In this document: positions 8,256-14,983 of the stretch, one piece after another | Numbering within the stretch: position 1 is the first letter of the stretch | How the letters are laid out: each line of letters begins with the position of its first letter | Assembly (NCBI GenBank): GCA_964461045.1 | Contig: CAYWSJ010000043.1 | Coordinates: 1 to 29,704, forward strand | Length of the DNA stretch: 29,704 nt | Origin: JAGXLC01 sp964461045 | GTDB lineage: Bacteria > Bacteroidota > Bacteroidia > Bacteroidales > UBA12077 | Direction: 5' to 3' | Position numbers and translations under genes: made by a program | The notes under the pieces: generated by a model | What the model was told of the DNA's origin: nothing | Seen by the model: the letters and a program-made list of their open reading frames with translations, nothing else | Database searches by the model: none

Positions 8256-8302
8256 TGTAATGATGTGGATTCGTTAAACAAAAGATGTGAATCGTTGTTA
8301 CA
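8256..8302 (+). promoter_or_regulatory. Repeat/dyad upstream of the pyruvate dehydrogenase operon
   Basis: A near-perfect direct repeat, GATGTGGATTCGTT at 8262-8275 and GATGTGAATCGTT at 8284-8296, offset by 22 bases (about two helical turns). It is flanked by TGTAA (8256-8260) and TTACA (8298-8302). Position between the MBL gene and pdhA suggests an operator, but no known regulator motif is recognised. Confidence 0.4.
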
Positions 8303-8331
8303 TACTTGAAAAAAATATTAATGTTAAATAC

Positions 8332-8339
8332 AAAGGAGG
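8332..8339 (+). promoter_or_regulatory. Strong Shine-Dalgarno site of pdhA
   Basis: AAAGGAGG followed by a 4-base spacer before ATG at 8344. It selects this ATG over the in-frame GTG at 8287. Confidence 0.75.
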
Positions 8340-8343
8340 CAAA

Positions 8344-9429
8344 ATGTTTAAAGAATACGATCCATTAAAAGACAAGCTCTTTAGCATAATGGATGACAAC
8401 GGACAGATTGCAAACAAAAAATATATGCCTGAAATTTCTGATGAAAAGCTTTTACAGGCATACAAAAATATGCTTTTTGCCCGGACAGCAGACCTTATGA
8501 CAGTGTCGTTTCAGCGACAGGGGAGGATATACACTTATCCTCCAAACTATGGTCAGGAGGCAATTGCGGGCGGTATAGCCCAGGTAATAAGAGAAAATGA
8601 CTGGGTAGTGCCTGCTTATCGTGAGCTAGGTTTATGGCTTGCTAAAGGAGCTACGCTAAAAGAGGTATTCCTGTATTTCATGGGTTATGAAGATGGCTCT
8701 AAATTTGAAAAAGCCAAACATTTATTACCCGTTTCCGTACCAATAGCATCGCAGTTATTACATGCTGCAGGCATAGGCTATGAAATAAAATACCACAAGA
8801 AGGATGAAGTGGTTTATACTTTTGTAGGAGATGGAGGTACCTCTGAGGGTGATTTTCATGAAGCTCTCAACTTTGCAGCGGTATGGAAAGCGCCGGTTGT
8901 TTTTGTAATTCAGAATAACCAGTATGCTATTTCTTTCAATGTTCAGAATCAAACATCTTCTAAAAACCTTGCAATAAAAGCATATTCGTATGGAATAAAA
9001 GGTATTAAAGTAGATGGAAATGATTTTTATGCCATGACAAAAGCCACCCAGGAAGCTGCTGAACTTGCCAAAAAAGGAGAAGGCCCTGTTTTAATTGAAG
9101 CACTCACTTACAGGAGAGGCGCTCATACAACTTCAGACGATCCTTCGAAATATCGAACCAAGGAAGAAGAGGAATCCTGGGCTCCTAAAGATCCAATGAC
9201 TAGATTAAAAGCACATCTTGTGGATAAAGAGTTATGGAGCGACGAAGAGGAAGAAAAGATTAATAAGCAATTCAAAAAGGAAGTGGAAACACAGTTTGAA
9301 GCAGCTGAAAATTATGGCGAATATCCACTTGAAGATGTATTTAAATATCAGTATGCTGAAATGCCTGAAGATTTGAAAAAACAATTATATGCGCACGAAA
9401 AATTTTTAAAATGGAAGGAGGGTAAATAA
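8344..9429 (+). CDS. pdhA: Pyruvate dehydrogenase E1 component, alpha subunit
   Basis: Thiamine-diphosphate-dependent subunit that, with PdhB, decarboxylates pyruvate and transfers the acetyl group to the E2 lipoyl arm. It is 361 residues from ATG 8344, the start marked by AAAGGAGG. The ThDP/Mg motif begins at GDGGTSEGD (residues 162-170) and ends at NNQ (191-193), the usual spacing. IYTYPPNYGQEA and VVPAYRELGLWL match the Bacillus/Gram-positive heterotetrameric E1 alpha, and RRGAHTTSDDPSKYR is the family active-site loop. The stop is immediately followed by the pdhB ATG. The substrate could in principle be a branched-chain 2-oxoacid; the close PdhA-type motifs favour pyruvate. Confidence 0.93.
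   Translation: MFKEYDPLKDKLFSIMDDNGQIANKKYMPEISDEKLLQAYKNMLFARTADLMTVSFQRQGRIYTYPPNYGQEAIAGGIAQVIRENDWVVPAYRELGLWLAKGATLKEVFLYFMGYEDGSKFEKAKHLLPVSVPIASQLLHAAGIGYEIKYHKKDEVVYTFVGDGGTSEGDFHEALNFAAVWKAPVVFVIQNNQYAISFNVQNQTSSKNLAIKAYSYGIKGIKVDGNDFYAMTKATQEAAELAKKGEGPVLIEALTYRRGAHTTSDDPSKYRTKEEEESWAPKDPMTRLKAHLVDKELWSDEEEEKINKQFKKEVETQFEAAENYGEYPLEDVFKYQYAEMPEDLKKQLYAHEKFLKWKEGK
9415..9422 (+). promoter_or_regulatory. Strong Shine-Dalgarno site of pdhB
   Basis: AAGGAGGG inside the end of pdhA, 7 bases before ATG 9430. Confidence 0.7.
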
Positions 9430-10407
9430 ATGAGTGTAATGACCCTTGTTAAAGCTATTAATAACGCTTTAGATATAAAGTTACAAGATAATAAAGACGT
9501 CGTCGTTTATGGTGAAGACGTTGGATATGAAGGCGGTGTATTCCGGGTAACACAAGGCCTGCAAAAAAAGCATGGAAAAGACCGTGTTTTTGATGCTCCT
9601 TTGGCAGAATCCGGAATTGCAGGAACTGCTGTTGGTATGGCCGTAGCAGGTATGAAGCCTGTGATTGAAATGCAATTTTCTGGTTTTGCATATCCTGCTT
9701 TTAACCAGACTATTTCTCATGTTTCTCGTATGAGAAACCGAAGCCGTGGTAAATATTCAAGTTCAATGGTTATTCGCATGCCCTATGGAGGTGGAATCAA
9801 GGCCCTTGAGCACCATTCCGAAAGCATGGAAGCTATTTATGGACATATACCCGGTTTAAAAGTGGTAATTCCCTCTACACCGCATGATGCAAAGGGACTA
9901 TTGATATCGGCTATTGAAAGTGAAGATCCTGTTATTTATATGGAGCCGAAAAGAATATACAGGGCTGTTAAGCAGGAAGTTTCAGAGGATAAGTTTAACG
10001 TAGACATTGGGAGAGCTAATGTAGTGCAACAAGGCTCTGATGTAACCGTAGTTTCTTATGGTGCAATGATGAGAGACACGCAAAAGGCCCTGGCACTGGC
10101 AAAGAAAGCTGGTATTTCTGTTGAATTGATTGATTTACGGACTATCTATCCAATTGATAAAGATACAATTATCAATTCAGTGAAAAAAACAGGCAGAATT
10201 GTTATAGTGTCGGAAGCTCCAACAAGTTTTAGTATCGGATCGGAACTGATGGCTACAGCAAACGAAGAAGCCTTCCTTTACCTGGAAGCTCCACCTAAAA
10301 GGGTGTCCGGGTTTGATACAATATTCCCGTTACCACAAGGTGAGCATCATTATTTGCCTTCACCAGAAAAAATTTATTATGAAATTGAACGAACCGTCAA
10401 ATTTTAG
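9430..10407 (+). CDS. pdhB: Pyruvate dehydrogenase E1 component, beta subunit
   Basis: Partner of PdhA in the alpha2beta2 E1 enzyme. The 325-residue length is typical. Family motifs are GEDVGYEGGVFRVTQGL, the DAPLAESGIAGTAVGMA segment, VIEMQFSGFAYPAFNQ, the RMPYGGGIKALEHHSES active-site region, and the C-terminal PHxxxxLPxxxKI-like region (PLPQGEHHYLPSPEKI). The start directly abuts the pdhA stop (TAAATG), and a Shine-Dalgarno site lies inside pdhA, so the two subunits are coupled. pdhC follows after 6 bases. Confidence 0.94.
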   Translation: MSVMTLVKAINNALDIKLQDNKDVVVYGEDVGYEGGVFRVTQGLQKKHGKDRVFDAPLAESGIAGTAVGMAVAGMKPVIEMQFSGFAYPAFNQTISHVSRMRNRSRGKYSSSMVIRMPYGGGIKALEHHSESMEAIYGHIPGLKVVIPSTPHDAKGLLISAIESEDPVIYMEPKRIYRAVKQEVSEDKFNVDIGRANVVQQGSDVTVVSYGAMMRDTQKALALAKKAGISVELIDLRTIYPIDKDTIINSVKKTGRIVIVSEAPTSFSIGSELMATANEEAFLYLEAPPKRVSGFDTIFPLPQGEHHYLPSPEKIYYEIERTVKF

Positions 10408-10413
10408 TTTGTT

Positions 10414-11718
10414 ATGAGACATGTATTTAAATTTCCAGATATAGGAGAAGGTTTAGAGGAAGGTACCATTGTAGAATGGTATGTTAAAAAAGGTCAGGAG
10501 GTTGAATCCGGGCAGTCATTGGTACAGGTAGAAACCGATAAGGTTACTACGGATATTCCTTCTCCGAAAACAGGAACTATTGCTGCTCTTTACGGAAAAG
10601 AGGGAGAAACAATTAATGTGGGTGATCCTCTTGCTGAAATTGAGATTGAAGGTGTAGAAGGTGAAGAAGCAGTCGAAGAAGCCAAAAAAGAACCTGCAGG
10701 ACCATCCGAAGAAGGAGTAGAAGAGGAAGAAGGTGCAGGTGTTGTTGGTACCATTGAGGTAGCAGGGGATGGTGGTCATCTGCCTTCCAGCGAAGAAGGA
10801 ATGGATGCTACACAAAAATCAACCGAGGAAGAAAAACCCAGGAAGAAAGCACTTGCTACACCTGTAGCGCGCGCCCTGGCAAAAGACCTTGGTGTTGATA
10901 TCAATGAGATCAAAGGTACGGGTCCGGGCGGACGCGTTATGAAAGAAGATATACATAACTACGTTGATAAACAAGGTAAGCAACCGTCAAAAGCTTCCCA
11001 AAAAGAAGGGCAGGAGCAAACAGTAGAGTATGAAGATCTGACACAGATTAGAAAGACCATTGCTAAGAATATGGTTCAATCAAAACACAATGCGGCCCAT
11101 ATGACAGTGATGGATGAAGTGGAGATCTCTGAATTGGTTCGTGTCAGGGGAAAATATAAAGAAAAATATAAGGATCAGGGACTTAAACTTAATTATTTGC
11201 CTTTTATTCTGAAAGCAACTGCCCTGGCTCTTAAGAAACATAGGCAGCTAAATGCAGAGATGGATATGGATAATGGCCGAATGATCTACAAAAAATATTA
11301 TAATATCGGTATTGCCGTAGATACTGAAAAAGGATTGGTTGTTCCGGTAATTAAAAATGTAGACAAGCTGTCAATCTCTGAATTGGCCGAAAAAACCAAT
11401 GAAATTGCACAAAAAGCGAGAGACGGTGAACTAACAATGGATGATATGAAGGACGGAACTTTCACCATAACCAGTTATGGATCTATTGGCGGACAGTTTG
11501 CTGTACCGGTTATTAACTATCCACAGGCAGGTATACTTGGAATTGGTAGAATTCTGAAAAAACCGGTTGTGAATGACAAGGATGAGATTGTTCCCGGGCA
11601 GATATTGCCTCTCTCTCTGTCTGTTGATCACCGTATTGTGGATGGTGGAGAAGTTTCACGGTTCCTCAATACAATTATTGAATATCTGGGTGAACCTGTT
11701 AATTTAATAATGGATTAA
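10414..11718 (+). CDS. pdhC: Pyruvate dehydrogenase E2, dihydrolipoamide acetyltransferase
   Basis: Core of the complex; moves the acetyl group from lipoate to CoA. Domain order in 434 residues: one lipoyl domain (about 1-77) with lipoylated Lys43 in VETDKVTTDIPSP; an acidic Glu/Gly-rich linker (~80-140); a peripheral subunit-binding domain (~147-185, ATPVARALAKDLGVDI and GTGPGGRVMKEDI); and the catalytic acyltransferase domain with His406 and Asp410 in LSVDHRIVDGGE. All catalytic residues are present. It lies 6 bases after pdhB and 35 bases before lpdA. Lipoylation of Lys43 could be supplied by the ligase gene at 13161. No Shine-Dalgarno site is seen, unlike pdhA and pdhB. Confidence 0.95.
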   Translation: MRHVFKFPDIGEGLEEGTIVEWYVKKGQEVESGQSLVQVETDKVTTDIPSPKTGTIAALYGKEGETINVGDPLAEIEIEGVEGEEAVEEAKKEPAGPSEEGVEEEEGAGVVGTIEVAGDGGHLPSSEEGMDATQKSTEEEKPRKKALATPVARALAKDLGVDINEIKGTGPGGRVMKEDIHNYVDKQGKQPSKASQKEGQEQTVEYEDLTQIRKTIAKNMVQSKHNAAHMTVMDEVEISELVRVRGKYKEKYKDQGLKLNYLPFILKATALALKKHRQLNAEMDMDNGRMIYKKYYNIGIAVDTEKGLVVPVIKNVDKLSISELAEKTNEIAQKARDGELTMDDMKDGTFTITSYGSIGGQFAVPVINYPQAGILGIGRILKKPVVNDKDEIVPGQILPLSLSVDHRIVDGGEVSRFLNTIIEYLGEPVNLIMD

Positions 11719-11753
11719 CCTTTTTAGTTGAATCTGAAAATTTTAAATATATT

Positions 11754-13100
11754 ATGGAATATGATGTTATAATAATTGGTTCTGGTCCCGGCGGTTATGT
11801 TGCCGCCATAAGGGCCGGACAAGTAGGACTCAAGACAGCCCTGATAGAGAAAAAAGACATTGGAGGAATGTGTCTGAACTGGGGCTGTATTCCTTCAAAA
11901 GCAGTAATAGAAAGTGCAAAATATTTTAACCGTCTTAAAATGGCCGATGAGTTTGGCGTTGACGGCATTGATGAAACTAAGCTTAAGTTCAATTGGGAAA
12001 AAGCCAAGAAAAGAGCGATCAATATTTCCAAAAAACTTACCGGTGGTGTGGAATACCTGTTAGTGAAAAATGGTGTTGAAGTAATTAAAGGGGAAGGAAA
12101 AATTACTTCTGAAAATTCAGTTTCGGTAAATAACCGTTCCCTGGAAGCAAAAAATATCATTATCGCCACAGGATCATATCCAAGAGACCTGGAGGTTGAT
12201 ATTCCTAAGGATAAACAGATTGATCTCGAAACTTTTTATAACGAAACAGAATTGCCTGATAGCGTTGCAGTTGTTGGACAAGGGGCTGTTGCAGTTGAAA
12301 TGGCTCAGTTTTTCAGTATGATCAATAAGAAGGTAACTCTTGTTTCTCCCTCTAAAACCCTAATCCCTTTTGCGGATCAATTCCTGAATGATTACATGTA
12401 TAATCGCCTCAAAAAAGATAAAGTTGAAATACTTGCAGGGCAAGATATTAAGTCTTATAAAGAAGGTAAATTAATTCTTTCCGATAAAAAGGAAGTTAAG
12501 GCGGAAAAAGTTCTTAATGCAAGTATGAGGGGAGCTGTAATACCTGAATCTGATATTAACATTGAACTTGATCATGGATACGTGGGAACCAATGAAGAAC
12601 TAAAAACTAATTATGAAAGCATTTATGCTGTAGGAGATGTAAATGGCAAAAGTTTTCTTGCCCACGCAGGTTCTGCCCAGGGATTGTTTGTAATTAATAA
12701 TATCAAAGGCATTAAGGGTGATATGAATTTGCATAATTATCCTTTGAATATTTATACCGATCCTGAAATTGCACAAATTGGATTAACGGAGGAAGAACTT
12801 CAGAGTGAGGAGATTAAATATAAAGTTAGTGAGTTTCCTCTCTCAGCAAATGGCAAGGCTCTTATTGAAGGCTATAAAGACGGAACAGTGCGTATTCTGT
12901 CGGAAAAGAAATATGGAGAAGTCTTTGGAGTACAAATTATTGCTCCGCATGCAACAGATATGATTGCAGAAGCGGCTGCTTTTATGCAAATTGAAAGTAC
13001 TGTTTATGATGTTTCCCGCTCCATACATGCACATCCAACTATTTCGGAAGTTTTTATGGAAGCCGGCTTTGATGCTGTTGATAAAGCAATACATAAATAG
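11754..13100 (+). CDS. lpdA: Dihydrolipoyl dehydrogenase (E3)
   Basis: FAD enzyme that reoxidises the dihydrolipoyl arm and reduces NAD+. The 448-residue protein begins with the FAD-binding IIIGSGPGGYVAAIRAG. The redox disulfide is Cys40/Cys45 in GGMCLNWGCIPSKA, a slightly divergent version of the usual GGTCLNVGC. The NAD-binding Rossmann motif VVGQGAVAVEMAQFF comes mid-protein, and the catalytic His427/Glu432 pair is in HAHPTISE. It is a little shorter than the usual ~460-475 residues but has every key residue. It is the last gene of the pdh operon, followed by a hairpin. E3 subunits may be shared with other 2-oxoacid complexes, but none is encoded here. Confidence 0.94.
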   Translation: MEYDVIIIGSGPGGYVAAIRAGQVGLKTALIEKKDIGGMCLNWGCIPSKAVIESAKYFNRLKMADEFGVDGIDETKLKFNWEKAKKRAINISKKLTGGVEYLLVKNGVEVIKGEGKITSENSVSVNNRSLEAKNIIIATGSYPRDLEVDIPKDKQIDLETFYNETELPDSVAVVGQGAVAVEMAQFFSMINKKVTLVSPSKTLIPFADQFLNDYMYNRLKKDKVEILAGQDIKSYKEGKLILSDKKEVKAEKVLNASMRGAVIPESDINIELDHGYVGTNEELKTNYESIYAVGDVNGKSFLAHAGSAQGLFVINNIKGIKGDMNLHNYPLNIYTDPEIAQIGLTEEELQSEEIKYKVSEFPLSANGKALIEGYKDGTVRILSEKKYGEVFGVQIIAPHATDMIAEAAAFMQIESTVYDVSRSIHAHPTISEVFMEAGFDAVDKAIHK

Positions 13101-13113
13101 AATGTAATTTTTT

Positions 13114-13148
13114 GATCCTGCATTTGTAATCCATTTGCAGGATCTTTT
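13114..13148 (+). terminator. Intrinsic terminator after lpdA
   Basis: Perfect 9-base stem GATCCTGCA / TGCAGGATC (13114-13122 with 13136-13144), 13-base loop, then TTTT. It lies between lpdA and the ligase gene and may attenuate rather than block transcription into it. Confidence 0.8.
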
Positions 13149-13160
13149 AAAGAGCAGAAA

Positions 13161-13808
13161 ATGATTGAGATCAGAAAATACGATTTGCCTGATATGAATA
13201 TATTCCATAATCAGGATATTAATAAAGGTTTCTTTTGCTGGATTCCTGATAAAACCTATATTGTACTTGGAAATAGCAACAAGCCGGATCAAAATATTAA
13301 AGAAGATGCAGTTAAAGAAGATAATGTGCTTGTATATAAACGTCCCTCAGGCGGACAGACTGTAATATTAACTCCGGAAACACTTGTCATATCTGTGAAG
13401 TTAGTATTGGAGAAATTTTCTGATCCTCAAAAATATTTTCAGTTTATAAATAATCACATAAAAGATGGTTTGAAGGATTTGGGTATCACCAATGTTAATT
13501 CGCGGGGAATTTCCGATATAGCGATTGGAGAAAAGAAAATATTAGGTTCTTCAATTTACAGAAAAAAGAATATCCTGTTTTATCATTCTGTATTGAATGT
13601 CAGTGAACATGCAAATACTATTGAAAAATATCTAAAACATCCGGCAAAGGAGCCTTCTTACAGAAAAAAGAGATCTCATGCAGAATTTGTCACTTCCCTT
13701 TATGCTGAAGGGTATAATTATAATGTGGAAGAAATTAAATTTTCAATACAGAAGAAATTCAATGCTGCACTAAAAGAAGAATACGAGAATAATCCTGTGC
13801 TTTCATAG
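13161..13808 (+). CDS. Lipoate-protein ligase family protein (catalytic domain only)
   Basis: Member of the biotin/lipoate ligase (BPL_LplA_LipB) fold, 215 residues. KRPSGGQTVILTPETLVIS corresponds to the usual RRxSGGGxVxHD lipoyl-AMP-binding segment, but here Gln replaces the third Gly. GISDIAIGEKKILGSSIYR contains the expected catalytic lysine (Lys126 by position). It has no C-terminal accessory domain, so it is about 120 residues shorter than E. coli LplA. Position directly after pdhC-lpdA suggests it lipoylates PdhC (inference). It could be a scavenging ligase or an octanoyl transferase; the LipM-type catalytic Cys is not evident. A terminator 13 bases upstream of its ATG means its expression may be partly separate. 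Confidence 0.82.
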   Translation: MIEIRKYDLPDMNIFHNQDINKGFFCWIPDKTYIVLGNSNKPDQNIKEDAVKEDNVLVYKRPSGGQTVILTPETLVISVKLVLEKFSDPQKYFQFINNHIKDGLKDLGITNVNSRGISDIAIGEKKILGSSIYRKKNILFYHSVLNVSEHANTIEKYLKHPAKEPSYRKKRSHAEFVTSLYAEGYNYNVEEIKFSIQKKFNAALKEEYENNPVLS

Positions 13809-13963
13809 GTCTGTTTTTATCTTTTTTAATTTTTTATTTCTGTTTCATCACGGAGAGAAGTCTTTTTATTGATGATTAAGGATTTAATTGTAAAATTCTA
13901 TTGTCATCCATTTATGATTTTATTCCTTTGTGTCACATTAAAAATTTTTGAAAATTTTATTTT

Positions 13964-14455
13964 ATGAAAAAGAAAAATCTATTAAGCGGAATTTTAGTTG
14001 CGATTTTGATGAGTTTTACCATGGGAATCCAGGCACAAACAGTTAATGTTAATCCTGAAAAGAACATAAAACCTGTTACCGATCAGGAGCTGGAAACATT
14101 GGTAACCATAACTCAGAAACTGCAGCCTTTACAAATGCAAAGTCAGAGTGCTATGATGAAGGCTATTAAGAACAGTGGCTTATCAATGCAGAGGTATCGT
14201 GAAATTACAAGTGCCAAAAGACAAGGCAAAAATATCCAGATGACTAAGAAAGAAGAAAAGGCTTTTTCTTCTATTGCTCAAACAATGCAGAGAGAACAAA
14301 AGAAAATCCAAAACAAATTAAATACTTTATTACAAAAGCATTCAATCTCTCAGCAGCGTTTTAAGCAGATCAACAGGAAGTTGCAAAACGATAAAGAACT
14401 GCAGAACCGTTTTAAGAAAATGCAACAAAAGAAAATGCAGCAAAAGCAACAATAA
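13964..14455 (+). CDS. Exported DUF4168-like protein with duplicated motif
   Basis: Small secreted or periplasmic protein of 163 residues. A Sec signal peptide (MKKKNLLSGI, hydrophobic core, cleavage near GIQA-QT) precedes a helical Gln/Lys-rich mature part. Two related units are visible: residues 49-81 ending LSMQRYREI and 102-136 ending ISQQRFKQI. Each resembles the DUF4168 pattern (helix, then LS.ERY.EI). The C-terminus is very rich in Gln, Lys and Met. Function is unknown. It stands alone between the lipoate ligase gene and a terminator, with a 155-base upstream gap for its own promoter. Confidence 0.78.
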   Translation: MKKKNLLSGILVAILMSFTMGIQAQTVNVNPEKNIKPVTDQELETLVTITQKLQPLQMQSQSAMMKAIKNSGLSMQRYREITSAKRQGKNIQMTKKEEKAFSSIAQTMQREQKKIQNKLNTLLQKHSISQQRFKQINRKLQNDKELQNRFKKMQQKKMQQKQQ

Positions 14456-14477
14456 AAAATTAGTAGCTACATTAAAC

Positions 14478-14512
14478 AAAACCCTTGTAATTAATTTTGC
14501 AGGGGTTTTTTT
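14478..14512 (+). terminator. Intrinsic terminator after the DUF4168-like gene
   Basis: Stem AAAACCCTTG / CAGGGGTTTT (14478-14487 with 14500-14509, one T-G pair), 12-base loop and T run. Confidence 0.8.
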
Positions 14513-14983
14513 ATTGGGTTATAATGAATATAGGCAGGGATACCGGGATGTTTTTTCCTGATTCAATAGGAGTTTTCTTTATTTTTTAAAGAAATATTTC
14601 TTTCCGGATAGGGTATTTCTGCATAAGAGGGTCTTATCAATACATAGGGTTTGCTTAAAAACAATGGATAATTGATTATAAAAATTACTGAAAAGGTGTA
14701 GAATTCATTATCAATTAGGTGTTTTTCGCTCTTCATTGACAGATTGTTATAATCTTGAATTTATATTGGCACACTTTATGTAATTAATAATAAAAGTTCT
14801 TATACAAAAATTGGTTAGTAAATACAGTTGCCTGGTATTTTTTAGGGTTTTACTAGATAGAAATGATCGTTTGGTATAATGAAATTCAGGCAACTGTCTT
14901 ATTTGCTGGGTATTTTTAAGCAGAAAAATTTTTATTCAAAATTAAGTTATATATATTTTAATTTTGAGTTATCCTTTTTCCTT
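14513..14983. other. Gene-free intergenic region
   Basis: No coding frame, tRNA or known RNA is recognisable in this AT-rich stretch between the DUF4168-like gene and the end of nadE. It contains the 16-base palindrome AAAGAAATATTTCTTT (14588-14603) and the long inverted repeat described separately. Both flanking genes end here, so promoters are not expected unless an RNA is encoded. Confidence 0.6.
14824..14897. repeat. 11-base perfect inverted repeat with 52-base spacer
   Basis: ACAGTTGCCTG at 14824-14834 is the exact reverse complement of CAGGCAACTGT at 14887-14897. There is no T run next to either arm and no obvious target duplication. It could fold as a stem-loop in RNA from either strand, or be a relic of a small mobile repeat. 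Confidence 0.7.

Noticed and set aside
8287..8343. Upstream GTG start for pdhA adding 19 residues
   Set aside because: It begins inside the repeat/dyad element and lacks a Shine-Dalgarno site, whereas ATG 8344 has AAAGGAGG at 4 bases.
12843..13292. Minus-strand open frame of 149 residues spanning the lpdA end and ligase start
   Set aside because: Antisense to conserved motifs on both genes and crosses a terminator; no recognisable domain.
14513..14983. Possible tRNA or small gene in the 470-base gap
   Set aside because: No cloverleaf, CCA end, anticodon arm or open frame with a believable start was found on either strand.
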